Assembly: GCF_029760955.1 (NCBI RefSeq)
Contig: NZ_CP121682.1
Coordinates: 7,272,501 to 7,336,500 of the forward strand
DNA: 64,000 nt
Origin: Streptomyces cathayae
GTDB taxonomy: Bacteria; Actinomycetota; Actinomycetes; Streptomycetales; Streptomycetaceae
Direction of reading: 5' to 3'
Every line of letters begins with the position of its first letter. Position 1 is the stretch's first letter. The notes beneath the pieces are model-generated. The model saw only the letters and a program-made list of their open reading frames with translations. It made no database searches and was not told where the DNA came from. A program made the position numbers and the translations under genes. Positions 43,983-53,547 of the stretch are shown here, piece by piece.

Positions 43983-46900
43983 ATGACAAGACAACACACC
44001 CGCCCGAGAGCCCGGTGGTGGGCTCTGCTGACCGCCGCGGCCCTGCTCCTGCCCACGAGCGCGGCAGTCCCCGCCGCGGCGGCGGCGGAGCCCGTGAGCA
44101 CCGGCACGTCCGCGCGTACCGCCGGTGCGGCGGCCGATGCCGCCGTCGAGCCACACGGCCTGAAGGGCGAGTACTTCAGCATGTCGGCGCCGGGAGCACG
44201 GGATTTCGCCGTGCTCGGCGGCACCCTCCTGGAGTCGCAGATCAACTTCTCCGGCCTGACGAGTACGTTCGAGGAGCTGACCGGGAGGACGGAGCACACG
44301 ACCGCCCGCTGGACGGGGCAGATCGAGGCGCCGAAGACCGACGACTACACGTTCCACGCCATCGGGGACAACGGATTCCGGCTCTTCATCGACGACAAGC
44401 CGGTCATCGACCACTGGGAACCGGACTGGGACAGGGAACAGACCAGCGAGCCGGTCAGGCTCACCGCCGGTGAACGGCTCACCTTCCGGCTGGAGATGTT
44501 CCAGGACTTCGGCGGGTCGAACATGTTCCTGCGCTGGTCGAGCCCGACGACGCCCAAACAACTCGTCCCCGAGTCGGCGTTCACACCGCCCGCCGGCTTC
44601 GAGGTCTTCCCGGTGGACCTGTCGGTCGCCGCGGACGGGAAGCGGCTGCGCGCCCGCTTCGAGGACCGGGTCGGGGACCTCGCCGAGGTCGCGGAGCACC
44701 TGAAGATCGAGGCCGACACCACCGCCATGCCGGTCACGTCGGCGAAGGCGGTACCCGGCGACCGCAGCTCCCTCCTCGTCACGCTCGCGAAGCCGATCCA
44801 GAAGAACCAGCAGGTCCGGTTCACCTACGACGGCGAGGGCGGCCTGACGGCCGGCGGCAAGACCGTCCCCCGGATCGTCCGCTACGCGACGAACACCTCC
44901 GAGCACCGTCTCACCACCAAGTGGGGCGACACGCTGGACAGGAAGAACCCGCTGCCGGAGTACCCCCGTCCGCAGCAGGTGCGGTCCCAGTGGAAGAACC
45001 TCAACGGGACCTGGCAGTTCAGTGGCGCCGAGGCGGGCGAGCAGCCGGTCTTCGGCAAGAACCTGGACGAGAGGATCACCGTGCCGTTCCCCGTCGAGTC
45101 CCAGCTGTCCGGGCTCGAGCGGCACGAGGACCACATGTTCTACCGCAAGCTCGTCGAGGTGCCGAAGAGCTGGAAGGTCGGTGAGGGCAAGCGGCTGAAG
45201 CTCCACTTCGGCGCCGTGGACTACCAGGCCCGCGTCTGGGTCAACGGCCGGAAGGTCGCCGAACACACCGGCGGCTACACCGCGTTCAGCGCCGACATCA
45301 CCGACGCGCTCAAGGGCAGAGGGGCGCAGGAGGTCGTGGTCGCGGTCACCGACACCGGCGGCGCCGACCAGCCGACGGGCAAGCAGCACACCCGTCCCAG
45401 CGGCATCTTCTACACCCAGTCGTCCGGCATCTGGCAGACGGTCTGGATGGAGCCCGTCGCCGAGCGGGCCGTTGACAACGTCGTCACCACACCGGACATC
45501 GGCAACAGCAGCCTGGCGGTGACCGTCGAGTCCGAGAGCGCCTCCTCGAAGGCGCGGGTGGAGGCCGTCGCCCGTGACGCCCGCGGCAAGGTCGTCGGCA
45601 GGGTCAGCGGTCCGGCCAACCGCGAGCTCCGGCTCCCCGTGGCGAAGCAGCGCCTGTGGAGCCCCGACGACCCCTACCTCTACGACCTCGACGTCAGGCT
45701 GACCGACGGCCGGTCGGCGGACGAGGTCACCGGCTACTTCGGCATGCGCGAGATCGGGATCGAGGAGGTCGGCGGCTACCGGAAGCTGGTGCTCAACGGA
45801 GAGCCCGTCTTCTCCCTCGCCACCCTCGACCAGGGGTTCTGGCCCGACGGCCTCCACACCGCCCCCAGCGACAAGGCACTGGCCTTCGACCTCGAGGCGC
45901 ACAAGAAGCTCGGCTTCAACGCCGTCCGCAAGCACATCAAGGTGGAGCCGGCCCGCTGGTTCCACCACGCCGACAAGCTCGGCCTGCTGGTCTGGCAGGA
46001 CTTCGTCTCCGGGAACCTCACCAGCGAGACCGGACAGAAGGCCTTCGTCGACCAGGGCCGCGCGATGATGCGCCAGCACCACAACTCGCCCTCGGTCATC
46101 GGCTGGATCGTCTTCAACGAGGGCTGGGGCGAGTGGAACCGCGAGGAGAGCGGCCGCCTCGCCGAGTCGGTGAAGGCCGCCGACCCCTCCCGCGTCGTCA
46201 ACGCCCACAGCGGTGTCAACTGCTGCAACTCCAAGGGTGATTCGGGCAAGGGCGACATCATCGACCACCACGACTACAACAACGAGGACCCGCCCTTCCC
46301 CGACCACCGGGCGGCCATGGACGGCGAGCACGGCGGCTTCACCCTGCGCACCCCGGGCCACATGTGGCCGGGCACGCCGACGGTGATCTACAGCGGCGTC
46401 GCCGACAAGGAGGCACTGACCCGCAAGTACGTGGAGAACACCGAGCGGTTCTACCTCGACCAGGCCGCCGCCGAACTCTCCGGTTCGGTGTACACACAGA
46501 TCACCGACCTGGAGAACGAACTGAACGGCCTCTACACCTACGACCGCCGGGAGATCAAGGTCGACCCGGTCCGGGTGCGCGAGGCCAACCGCAAGGTGAT
46601 CGCGGCCGGCGCCGCCGCGGGCGAGCGGGAGCAACTCAAGGGCGGCGGCCACTGGGCCCTCGACGAGGGCACCGGCACGATCGCGAAGGACGGCGGCCCC
46701 AACGGCAAGCCCCTGACGCTCACCGGAGGCGCCGGCTGGACCCCCGGTGTCAGCGGCAGCGCGCTCGAGTTCGACGGGCAGGGGCAGCACGCCGAGACCG
46801 ACGGCCCCGTGCTCGACACCACCGGCAGCTACTCGGTCGCCGGCTGGGTCAGGCTCGACTCGCTCCCCGGCAACTACGCCACCGCGATCAGTCAGGACGG

Positions 46901-47258
46901 GCGGCGCCAGGCCAGCCCCTTCTACCTGCAGTACGGGCAGGGCGCCTTCGCCTTCAGTACCCCCGACGGGAAGCGCGCCAGGCTGGAGACGAAGCCGGAC
47001 ACGGGCCGCTGGTACCACCTCGTCGGTGTGCGTGACGCCGCGCGGGGCGAGATCGACCTCTACGTCGACGGCGTTCCGGCGGCGACCGCCACCGCCGGCC
47101 CCGCCTATGTCGGCTCGGGGCCGCTCGCCGTGGGCCGTGCCCAGTGGAACGGCACCGACACGGACTTCTGGGACGGCGCGGTGGACGAGGTCCACGCGTT
47201 CGACAGGGCCCTCACCGCCGAGGAGGTGAAGGCCCTGCACGACCGGGAGGAGCCGTGA
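43983..47258 (+). CDS. Secreted GH2 glycosidase with PA14 and LamG domains
   Basis: 1091 residues. A signal peptide (RWWALLTAAALLLPTSAAVPAAAAA) leads to a PA14 carbohydrate-binding domain (~55-210; GLKGEYFS, DDYTFHAIGDNGFRLFID), then GH2 sugar-binding, Ig-like and TIM-barrel domains (~310-870). A C-terminal LamG/concanavalin-like domain follows (~890-1085; SYSVAGWVRLDS). The acid/base is Glu713 in VFNEGWGEWN and the nucleophile Glu782 in DGEHGGF. It should cleave a glycoside outside the cell. Neighbouring YtfQ-type import and Streptomyces GH2 galactofuranosidases point to beta-galactofuranose, but beta-galactosidase or other GH2 activity is possible. A LacI operator lies upstream; GAGGAAAGG precedes ATG. 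Confidence 0.88.
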   Translation: MTRQHTRPRARWWALLTAAALLLPTSAAVPAAAAAEPVSTGTSARTAGAAADAAVEPHGLKGEYFSMSAPGARDFAVLGGTLLESQINFSGLTSTFEELTGRTEHTTARWTGQIEAPKTDDYTFHAIGDNGFRLFIDDKPVIDHWEPDWDREQTSEPVRLTAGERLTFRLEMFQDFGGSNMFLRWSSPTTPKQLVPESAFTPPAGFEVFPVDLSVAADGKRLRARFEDRVGDLAEVAEHLKIEADTTAMPVTSAKAVPGDRSSLLVTLAKPIQKNQQVRFTYDGEGGLTAGGKTVPRIVRYATNTSEHRLTTKWGDTLDRKNPLPEYPRPQQVRSQWKNLNGTWQFSGAEAGEQPVFGKNLDERITVPFPVESQLSGLERHEDHMFYRKLVEVPKSWKVGEGKRLKLHFGAVDYQARVWVNGRKVAEHTGGYTAFSADITDALKGRGAQEVVVAVTDTGGADQPTGKQHTRPSGIFYTQSSGIWQTVWMEPVAERAVDNVVTTPDIGNSSLAVTVESESASSKARVEAVARDARGKVVGRVSGPANRELRLPVAKQRLWSPDDPYLYDLDVRLTDGRSADEVTGYFGMREIGIEEVGGYRKLVLNGEPVFSLATLDQGFWPDGLHTAPSDKALAFDLEAHKKLGFNAVRKHIKVEPARWFHHADKLGLLVWQDFVSGNLTSETGQKAFVDQGRAMMRQHHNSPSVIGWIVFNEGWGEWNREESGRLAESVKAADPSRVVNAHSGVNCCNSKGDSGKGDIIDHHDYNNEDPPFPDHRAAMDGEHGGFTLRTPGHMWPGTPTVIYSGVADKEALTRKYVENTERFYLDQAAAELSGSVYTQITDLENELNGLYTYDRREIKVDPVRVREANRKVIAAGAAAGEREQLKGGGHWALDEGTGTIAKDGGPNGKPLTLTGGAGWTPGVSGSALEFDGQGQHAETDGPVLDTTGSYSVAGWVRLDSLPGNYATAISQDGRRQASPFYLQYGQGAFAFSTPDGKRARLETKPDTGRWYHLVGVRDAARGEIDLYVDGVPAATATAGPAYVGSGPLAVGRAQWNGTDTDFWDGAVDEVHAFDRALTAEEVKALHDREEP

Positions 47259-47265
47259 CCGGCCG

Positions 47266-47340
47266 GGCAGGCACGGTCGCCTGTGCCTGCCGGCAGTAGC
47301 GGGAAGGTGCGGGTGCCGTCCGGCACCCGCGCCTTCCCGC
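47266..47340. terminator. Tandem hairpins between convergent GH2 genes
   Basis: Two hairpins. The first has 9-bp arms GGCAGGCAC / GTGCCTGCC (47266-47291). The second has 19-bp arms with one mismatch around loop GTCC (47299-47340). Confidence 0.87.
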
Positions 47341-47420
47341 ACGCCGGGGAGCGCCGGCCCGGGAAGGCGGTGGCGGCCCTACGGCCGTCACCGCCTCTCA
47401 CCCGGGGGACCGCACACCGC

Positions 47421-49781
47421 TCACGGTGCCCAGGGCGCCGCCACGGTCCAGGTGGTGTCCTCCGTGAACAGAGCGGGGTTGTCCCAGGCGTGCGTACCGC
47501 CCGGAGTGGCCAGCCACAACTGGGCGTCGTAGTGGCGCAGGTACTGCCCGGGGAAGTTGTGGGCGGACAGCCGCACCGCCCCGTTCGCGCCGCGCACCGG
47601 GCAGAAGGTGGCGTCCGCCCGGAACAGGTCGCCGCTGCCGGACTCCTTGTACACGCGGTACTCGCGGTGCCGCAGATACTCGCCGGGATAGTTCCGCGAC
47701 TCGAAGGAGTAGCAGGATCCGTCGGCGAGGCCGGGGACGATCCTCCAGGTGGCGTCGTTCTTCAGCAGCGCGCTGCTGCCGCCGTCCACGGCCTCGGTGG
47801 ACACCGCGCCCTCCCGGTGCCGTACATACCGGTTCGTCAGCCCCGGCGTCGTCACGCCGAGGGACCGGTACTGACCGGTCGGCAGGGTGACGGGGGCCGA
47901 CGGCGAGCGGGACGCGTCGATCAGGGCGCGGTTGGCGGCCCGCACCCGTGCCTCGTCCACCTTGACGACCTGACGGTCGTAGGTGAGCAGACCGTTGGCC
48001 TCGTTCTCCACGTCGGTGATCTCGGTGTAGACCGAGCCGGACAGCCCCCGCGGGAGCCGTACCTCGCGGATCGCGTCCAGCAGACCGACGAACCGGTTGT
48101 CGAGGCGGGCCGCGTCCGGCTGGTCCTCGTAGCTGAACCCGCCGCCGGGATACCACTCGTGACCGGACACCTTCAGGCCCAGGCCGCCGTACTCGCCGAG
48201 GACGGCCGCGCGGCCGGCGTCGGGCACCGTGGTGCCGGGACCGACGTAGACGTGGTGGTCGACGACGTCCCCGTTGCCGCCGTCGACGGAGCCGCAGCAG
48301 TTGACGCCGCTCATGTTGTTCACCAGCCGCGACGGGTCGTACGCCTTGACCTTGTTCGCCATACGGGCCTGGTCGTACTGGCCCCATCCCTCGTTCTGGT
48401 TGACCCACATCACCACCGAGGGCGAGCTGCGGTGCTGGTCGATGACGCGGTCGTACTCGGCCTCCCACTGGGTGCGGGCGGCCGCGTCCGGCGTGCGCAG
48501 GTCCATGGACGGCATGTCCTGCCACACCAGCAGGCCGAGCCGGTCCGCGTGGTGGAACCAGCGCTGCGGCTCCACCTTGATGTGCTTGCGGACCATGTTG
48601 AAGCCGAGGTCCTTGTGCTTCTGCAGGTCGTACCGGAGGGCGGCGTCGCTGGGCGCGGTGTAGATGCCGTCCGGCCAGTAGCCCTGGTCCAGGGTGCCGG
48701 TCTGGAAGACGAACTCGCCGTTGAGGACGGGGCGCAGGACACCGCCGACGCGCGCGATGCCGATGGAGCGCATCCCGGTGTAGCTGCCGACGGAGTCGGC
48801 CGTCGTGCCGCCGGAGAGCAGGTCCGCCCGTACGTCGTACAGGAAGGGATCGTCCGGGGTCCACCGCCGGGCGGAGGGCACCGGCACGGTGAACTCGCTG
48901 CCGACGGGGCCGGTGGCGGTGCCCACCGCGTTGCCGCCGGTGGAGACCGTGACCCGGGCCTGGTGGCCGTTCGTCCCGGCGCCCCGCACCGTGACCTTGA
49001 GCCGGTTGTTCACCAGGTCGGGAACCATGTCGAGGCGCGTGATGTGCGCGGGCGCCGTGGGTTCGAGCCACACCGTCTGCCAGATGCCGGACGCGGCGGT
49101 GTAGAAGATGCCGCCGCCCGGATGCGGTGTCACGTCGTTGATCCGCTGCTTGCCGACGGCCTGGCCGCCGGTCTGGGTGGGGTCCCACACGGAGACGACG
49201 ACGGTGTTGGTTCCGCCGCCGAGCAGGTCGGTGATGTCGTAGGAGAACGCGTCGAAGCCGCCGCTGTGCGGCGTGCCGGCCTGCCGGTCGTTGACCCACA
49301 CGGTCGTACGCCAGTCACTGGCGCCGAAGTGGAGCTGCACGCGGCGGCCGTTCCAGCCGGACGGCACGGTGAAGGTGCGCTTGTACCAGAGCTTGTCGTT
49401 CTGTGTGATCCGGCGCTGGATGCCGGACAGGGCGGACTCGGCCACGAACGGCACCCGGATCTGCTCGGTGAACGACGCGGGCCGGCCGGCGTCCGCCGGG
49501 GTGACGGCGAAGTCCCAGATGCCGTTGAGGTTGGCCCAGTCGGGGCGGGTGAGCTGGGGGCGGGGATACTCGGGCAGGGGCGTGTCGACAGGGACCTGGC
49601 TGGTCCAGGGGGTGGTCATCGGCGCGGGTTCGGGCGTCCACGCCTGGGGTGCGGCGGTGGCGGGGGCGGACCCGGTGAGGGCCGCAGAGCCGAACAGGGC
49701 CAGCACCAACAGCGCGGTGGTGACCCACCACCGGTGTCCGGGCCCGTGAACCGGGGAACGTGGTGCGGGTGGTCGACGCAT
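47421..49781 (-). CDS. Secreted GH2 glycosidase with C-terminal AbfB (CBM42) domain
   Basis: 786 residues: signal peptide (RWWVTTALLVLALFGSAALT), GH2 jelly-roll, Ig-like and TIM-barrel domains (about 60-620), then an AbfB arabinofuranose-binding domain (~640-786; CYSFESRNYPGEYLRHREYR, HNFPGQYLRHYD). Acid/base Glu464 (NQNEGWGQYD) and nucleophile Glu530 (GEYGGLG). Long stretches match the first GH2 protein (NMVRKHIKVEPQRWFHHAD), so the catalytic parts are homologous. The furanose-binding domain supports a furanoside substrate. GAGGAGG precedes ATG 49781. The open frame continues upstream, but that part is antisense filler. It lies downstream of the ABC operon terminator and likely has its own promoter. 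Confidence 0.88.
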   Translation of the reverse strand: MRRPPAPRSPVHGPGHRWWVTTALLVLALFGSAALTGSAPATAAPQAWTPEPAPMTTPWTSQVPVDTPLPEYPRPQLTRPDWANLNGIWDFAVTPADAGRPASFTEQIRVPFVAESALSGIQRRITQNDKLWYKRTFTVPSGWNGRRVQLHFGASDWRTTVWVNDRQAGTPHSGGFDAFSYDITDLLGGGTNTVVVSVWDPTQTGGQAVGKQRINDVTPHPGGGIFYTAASGIWQTVWLEPTAPAHITRLDMVPDLVNNRLKVTVRGAGTNGHQARVTVSTGGNAVGTATGPVGSEFTVPVPSARRWTPDDPFLYDVRADLLSGGTTADSVGSYTGMRSIGIARVGGVLRPVLNGEFVFQTGTLDQGYWPDGIYTAPSDAALRYDLQKHKDLGFNMVRKHIKVEPQRWFHHADRLGLLVWQDMPSMDLRTPDAAARTQWEAEYDRVIDQHRSSPSVVMWVNQNEGWGQYDQARMANKVKAYDPSRLVNNMSGVNCCGSVDGGNGDVVDHHVYVGPGTTVPDAGRAAVLGEYGGLGLKVSGHEWYPGGGFSYEDQPDAARLDNRFVGLLDAIREVRLPRGLSGSVYTEITDVENEANGLLTYDRQVVKVDEARVRAANRALIDASRSPSAPVTLPTGQYRSLGVTTPGLTNRYVRHREGAVSTEAVDGGSSALLKNDATWRIVPGLADGSCYSFESRNYPGEYLRHREYRVYKESGSGDLFRADATFCPVRGANGAVRLSAHNFPGQYLRHYDAQLWLATPGGTHAWDNPALFTEDTTWTVAAPWAP

Positions 49782-49877
49782 CGTGCCTCCTCGGAGAGTG
49801 GGGGTGGTACACGTGCGCGTGCGCGGGACGGCCGGCCCCGCTCCCGTACGGGAACCGGGGGCCGGCTGCCCCGAAAG

Positions 49878-49920
49878 CCGGACGCGGCAGCCGTTTCGGG
49901 GAGGGGGCTGCCGCGTCCGG
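49878..49920 (-). terminator. Terminator of the sugar ABC operon
   Basis: Perfect 15-bp arms CCGGACGCGGCAGCC / GGCTGCCGCGTCCGG around a 13-nt loop, immediately after the second permease stop. Confidence 0.85.
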
Positions 49921-49924
49921 AGCT

Positions 49925-50959
49925 TCACAGCAACTGGCGTCTGCGGCCCAGCCAGGTCTGGGCGACGACCACGACGGCCAGGAAGGCACCGCTGACGACC
50001 TGCTGGTAGGAGGAGTCCAGGGAGCCGATCTGGTTGATGACGTTCTGGATCACCTTGAGCAGAAGGACACCGACCAGCGAGCCGCTGACATAGCCGAGGC
50101 CGCCGGTGAGCAGCGTGCCGCCGATCACGACGGCGGAAATGGCCTCCAGCTCCATGCCGTTGCCGAGGATGGTCACACCGGACGCGAGCCAGGCGGCGTT
50201 GAGCGCACCGGCCAGCCCGGCCAGCACCCCGGACAACGTGTAGACGAGGATCTTGGTCCGGGCCACCGGAGCACCCATCAGGGCCGCGGCGTCCTCGTTG
50301 CCGCCGACCGCGTACACATGCTGTCCGAAGCGGGTGCGGCGCAGGACGACCGCTCCGGCGACGAACAGCGTCAGGGTGACCCACACGGGGTTGCCGATGC
50401 CGAGCGTGGTGCCCTGGCCGAGTTCGGACAGGAAGGAACCCTTGCCGATCAGGTAGGTCTCGGCGCCCTCGTCGGTGAGGGCCAGCATCAGACCGCGCGC
50501 CCCCAGCATGGCCGCCAGGGTGACGATGAACGGCGCCAGCCGGGAACGCGCCACCAGCAGGCCGTTGACGGCACCGATCCCACCGCACACCACGAGGGGC
50601 AGCAGCAGCGCCACCAGGGTCCCGTGCCGAGACCCCCAGGCCGCCAGGACGCCGCCCAGGGCGAACAGGGAACCGACCGACAGATCGATGCCCCCGGTGA
50701 TGATGACGAAGGTCATCCCGAGGGCGACGATCGCCAGGAAAGCCGAACTCGTCGCCATGTTGCCGACGTTGTCCCCGGTGGCGAAGGAGTCGAAGCCGAC
50801 CGACGCCACCAGCGAGACGAGCACCAGCACGGCCAGCGCCCCGTGCTGCTGGACCAGGGCACTGAGGCGCTCCGAGCGCAGGGGACCCTCGGGGCCCGCG
50901 GCCTTCGGCGGTCGCCCGCCCGCGGTGGCCACGGGCACGTCCGTCTTCGTCGCGGTCAT
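49925..50959 (-). CDS. Sugar ABC transporter permease (YjfF/RbsC type)
   Basis: 344 residues with eight to ten membrane segments of the BPD_transp_2 (RbsC) family; GGIDLSVGSLFALGG is the family hallmark near residue 87. A GNEDAAALMGAPV loop marks the ATPase-contact region. An N-terminal hydrophilic tail of ~35 residues precedes the first helix. It forms the channel with the permease encoded just upstream; the genes overlap by ATGA. Two different RbsC-type permeases in one operon is the YtfT-YjfF pattern of galactofuranose importers. ATG 50959 is chosen over the much longer open frame. Confidence 0.88.
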   Translation of the reverse strand: MTATKTDVPVATAGGRPPKAAGPEGPLRSERLSALVQQHGALAVLVLVSLVASVGFDSFATGDNVGNMATSSAFLAIVALGMTFVIITGGIDLSVGSLFALGGVLAAWGSRHGTLVALLLPLVVCGGIGAVNGLLVARSRLAPFIVTLAAMLGARGLMLALTDEGAETYLIGKGSFLSELGQGTTLGIGNPVWVTLTLFVAGAVVLRRTRFGQHVYAVGGNEDAAALMGAPVARTKILVYTLSGVLAGLAGALNAAWLASGVTILGNGMELEAISAVVIGGTLLTGGLGYVSGSLVGVLLLKVIQNVINQIGSLDSSYQQVVSGAFLAVVVVAQTWLGRRRQLL

Positions 50960-51918
50960 CGTTTCCCCCGTCCCCGTGCCGCGTAGACCGCGCACACGAT
51001 CACTATGGCCTGCGCGATCTGGGTCCACGACGGCGGCAGATCGTGCTTGATGAGGGTGGCGGTGAGCAACTGGATGAGGACCGCTCCCGCCACGGTGCCG
51101 GCGATGTTGACACGGCCGCCGGTCAGCGGGGTCCCGCCGACCACGACGGCGGTGATGGCGGACAGTTCCATCAGATTGCCCAGTGAGGTCGGGTCGCTGG
51201 CCTGGAGCCGGGCGGTGGCCAGCACGCCCGCCACGGCCGCCAGCAGCGCGCACAGCACGTACACGACGATCAGCACGCGCCGCACCGGCAGGCCCGCCAG
51301 CTGCGCCGCGGGGCGGCTGTCACCGATGGCCAGCAGCTGGCGCCCGAACGTGGTGCGGCGGACCACGAACGCGGCCAGCAGCGCCAGGACGGCGGCGATG
51401 AGGATCAGATAGGGGACGCCCAGGACGTCGCCGGATCCCAGGGAGGCGAGCGCGGGGTTGCGCAGATCCTCCAGCTGCGGCAGCAGGACCAGGGCGAGGC
51501 CCCGGCCGCCGACCATGAGCGCCAGGGTGGCCACGATCGGCTGCACTCCGACGAAGGCGACCAGTGCCCCGTTGGCCACCCCCACCGCGGCGGCGAACAC
51601 CGCTACCACCAGCAGCGCCGGCAGCAGACCGTAGCCGAGGTACAGGGCGGTCACGGAGGCTGCCAGCGCCATCACGGCGCCGACCGACAGATCGATGCCC
51701 TCGGTGCCGATGACCAGGGCCATGCCGAGCGCGACGATGATGACGGGGGAGACCTGCACGGCCTGGGTGCGGAAGTTCTCCGCGGACAGGAAGTGCGGGG
51801 TGACGACGGTGTTGACGACCAGCAGCAGTGCCACGCCGGCGTAGACGCCGTATGTCTGCAGCCACTGCAGGACGCGGGCCCGGTCCAGCGGCGCGGTGCG
51901 CAGAGCGGCTTCAGCCAT
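50956..51918 (-). CDS. Sugar ABC transporter permease (YtfT/RbsC type)
   Basis: 320 residues, BPD_transp_2 family with GTEGIDLSVGAVMALAAS near residue 78 and IGDSRPAAQLAGLPV near 200. It shares the LSVG and VIGGT/VVGGTPLTGG signatures with the downstream permease, so the two are paralogues that probably form a heterodimer. The start ATG 51918 lies within the last codons of the ATPase gene (8-bp overlap), with GGAGG upstream. A second, further-upstream ATG (51945) is inside the ATPase gene. Confidence 0.88.
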   Translation of the reverse strand: MAEAALRTAPLDRARVLQWLQTYGVYAGVALLLVVNTVVTPHFLSAENFRTQAVQVSPVIIVALGMALVIGTEGIDLSVGAVMALAASVTALYLGYGLLPALLVVAVFAAAVGVANGALVAFVGVQPIVATLALMVGGRGLALVLLPQLEDLRNPALASLGSGDVLGVPYLILIAAVLALLAAFVVRRTTFGRQLLAIGDSRPAAQLAGLPVRRVLIVVYVLCALLAAVAGVLATARLQASDPTSLGNLMELSAITAVVVGGTPLTGGRVNIAGTVAGAVLIQLLTATLIKHDLPPSWTQIAQAIVIVCAVYAARGRGKR

Positions 51919-53482
51919 CGCCGGCCTCCTCCGCGGCCGTGGCACCGGCCGTGTTCCCGGCCGGTGCGTGCCCGGCGATGGTCCGCATCAGTGTGTCCTC
52001 GGTGACGTCCTCGCCGGCCAGTTCGCCGACGACCGCACCGTCCTTCAGCACGACCACGCGGTCGGACCCTTCGATGAGTTCCTCCAGATCGGAGGAGATG
52101 AGCAGAACGGCCAGGCCGTCCGCGGCCAGTTCGTCCACGAGTCTTTGCACCTCGGCCTTGGCCCCGACATCGATGCCCCGGGTGGGCTCGTCCAGCAGCA
52201 GCACCTTGGGGTTCATCGCCAGCCAGCGGGCGAGCAGCACCTTCTGCTGGTTGCCGCCGGACAGTTCACCGACCTTCTGGTGCGGGGAGGACGCCTTGAT
52301 GCGCAGCCGCTCGACGAAGGTGTCCACGACGCTGTCGACGCGTGCCTCGGAGACCAGACCGAAACGGGAGAGCCGGGGCAGCACGGCCAGTGAGATGTTC
52401 TCGCGGACCGAGAGCCCGGGAACGATGCCCTCGCTCTTGCGGTCCTCGGGCAGCAGACTGATGCCTGCCCGGATGGCGGCGGGGGTGGAGCCGCCGCGCA
52501 ACGGGACACCGGCCACCAGGACCTGCCCGGAACTCGTCGCCAGCGCACCGGAGATGGCCTTGGCCGTCTCGGTCCGCCCGGACCCGAGGAGTCCGCCGAG
52601 TCCCACGACCTCGCCGGGCCGGATCGCCACGGACACCTCGTGCAACTTGTGCGGGGCCGTCAGCTCCCTCGCCTCCAGCACCGGTTGGGCGCTGACGGCG
52701 TGGTGGTCGCCGGTGAACCGGGTCAGGCCCTCCGTGCGGACCTCGCCCAGCTCCCGGCCCAGCATGGTCGACACCAGGGAGAGACGGTCGAGGTCGGCGA
52801 GGCGGCCGTGATGGACGCGCCGCCCGTCGCGCAGCACGGTGACCGTGTCGCACACGGCGTACAGCTCGTCCAGCCGGTGACTGACGTAGACGACCGCGAT
52901 GCCCTCGTCACGCAGCCGCCGGATCACCGAGAACAGCGTCTCGACCTCACGCGGTTCGAGCGAGGAGGTCGGTTCGTCCATGATGACGACGCGCGCCTCG
53001 GTCGCCACCGCGCGGGCCAGGGCGACCATCTGCTGAGCACCGACGCCGAGGACGCGCAGCGGCAGACGGACGTCCACCCGGACGCCGTAGGAGCGCAGGG
53101 TCTCCTCGGCCTCCCTGTGCATACGGGCGAAGTCCAGCAGGCCGAGACGGGTGCGCGGCTCGCGGCCCAGGAAGAGGTTGCGGGCCACGCTCAGCAGCGG
53201 GATGAGGTTGACCTCTTGGTAGATGGTCGAGATCCCGGCCTTCTGCGCCTCCAGCGGTGTGGCGAAGGAGACCTCACGGCCCTGGAAAACGATGTCACCC
53301 GCGTCGGGCCGGTGGACACCGGTGAGGAGTTTGATGAGCGTCGACTTGCCGGCGCCGTTCTCGCCGATCAGGGCGTGGACCTCGCCCGGATGCAGGGTCA
53401 GGTCCACGTCGTCCAGGGCCCGGACGCCCGGGAAGGTCTTGCTCAGTCCGCGGACCGCGAGGACTGCGGCGGGGGGAGCCAC
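51911..53482 (-). CDS. Sugar ABC transporter ATP-binding protein (YtfR/RbsA type, two NBDs)
   Basis: 523 residues with two fused nucleotide-binding domains, as in RbsA/YtfR. NBD1 has Walker A GENGAGKST near residue 40 and Walker B VVIMDEPTSSLEP near 165; its signature is the degenerate LGVGAQQMV. NBD2 has a degenerate Walker A (GLLGSGRTET), signature LSGGNQQKV near 412 and Walker B VLLLDEPTRGID. One good and one degenerate site is usual in this family. It powers the two permeases. The GTG start at 53482 follows GGAGG. It lies 65 bp downstream of the binding-protein gene, past a hairpin. Confidence 0.92.
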   Translation of the reverse strand: MAPPAAVLAVRGLSKTFPGVRALDDVDLTLHPGEVHALIGENGAGKSTLIKLLTGVHRPDAGDIVFQGREVSFATPLEAQKAGISTIYQEVNLIPLLSVARNLFLGREPRTRLGLLDFARMHREAEETLRSYGVRVDVRLPLRVLGVGAQQMVALARAVATEARVVIMDEPTSSLEPREVETLFSVIRRLRDEGIAVVYVSHRLDELYAVCDTVTVLRDGRRVHHGRLADLDRLSLVSTMLGRELGEVRTEGLTRFTGDHHAVSAQPVLEARELTAPHKLHEVSVAIRPGEVVGLGGLLGSGRTETAKAISGALATSSGQVLVAGVPLRGGSTPAAIRAGISLLPEDRKSEGIVPGLSVRENISLAVLPRLSRFGLVSEARVDSVVDTFVERLRIKASSPHQKVGELSGGNQQKVLLARWLAMNPKVLLLDEPTRGIDVGAKAEVQRLVDELAADGLAVLLISSDLEELIEGSDRVVVLKDGAVVGELAGEDVTEDTLMRTIAGHAPAGNTAGATAAEEAGDG

Positions 53483-53514
53483 CTGTGCCTCCAGGAAGTG
53501 AGTGGTGACGGACG

Positions 53515-53541
53515 GCGGGGCCCGGAGGGAACGGGCCCCGC
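53515..53541 (-). promoter_or_regulatory. Intercistronic hairpin between binding protein and ATPase genes
   Basis: Perfect 10-bp arms GCGGGGCCCG / CGGGCCCCGC with a 7-nt loop, 6 bp after the binding-protein stop. Such hairpins partly end or protect transcripts so that the binding protein is made in excess. Confidence 0.6.
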
Positions 53542-53547
53542 GGGGGA

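Noticed and set aside
47421..50588. Extending the second GH2 protein to 1055 residues
   Set aside because: The extension crosses the ABC operon terminator and lies in another frame of the permease gene; a signal peptide and GAGGAGG mark ATG 49781.
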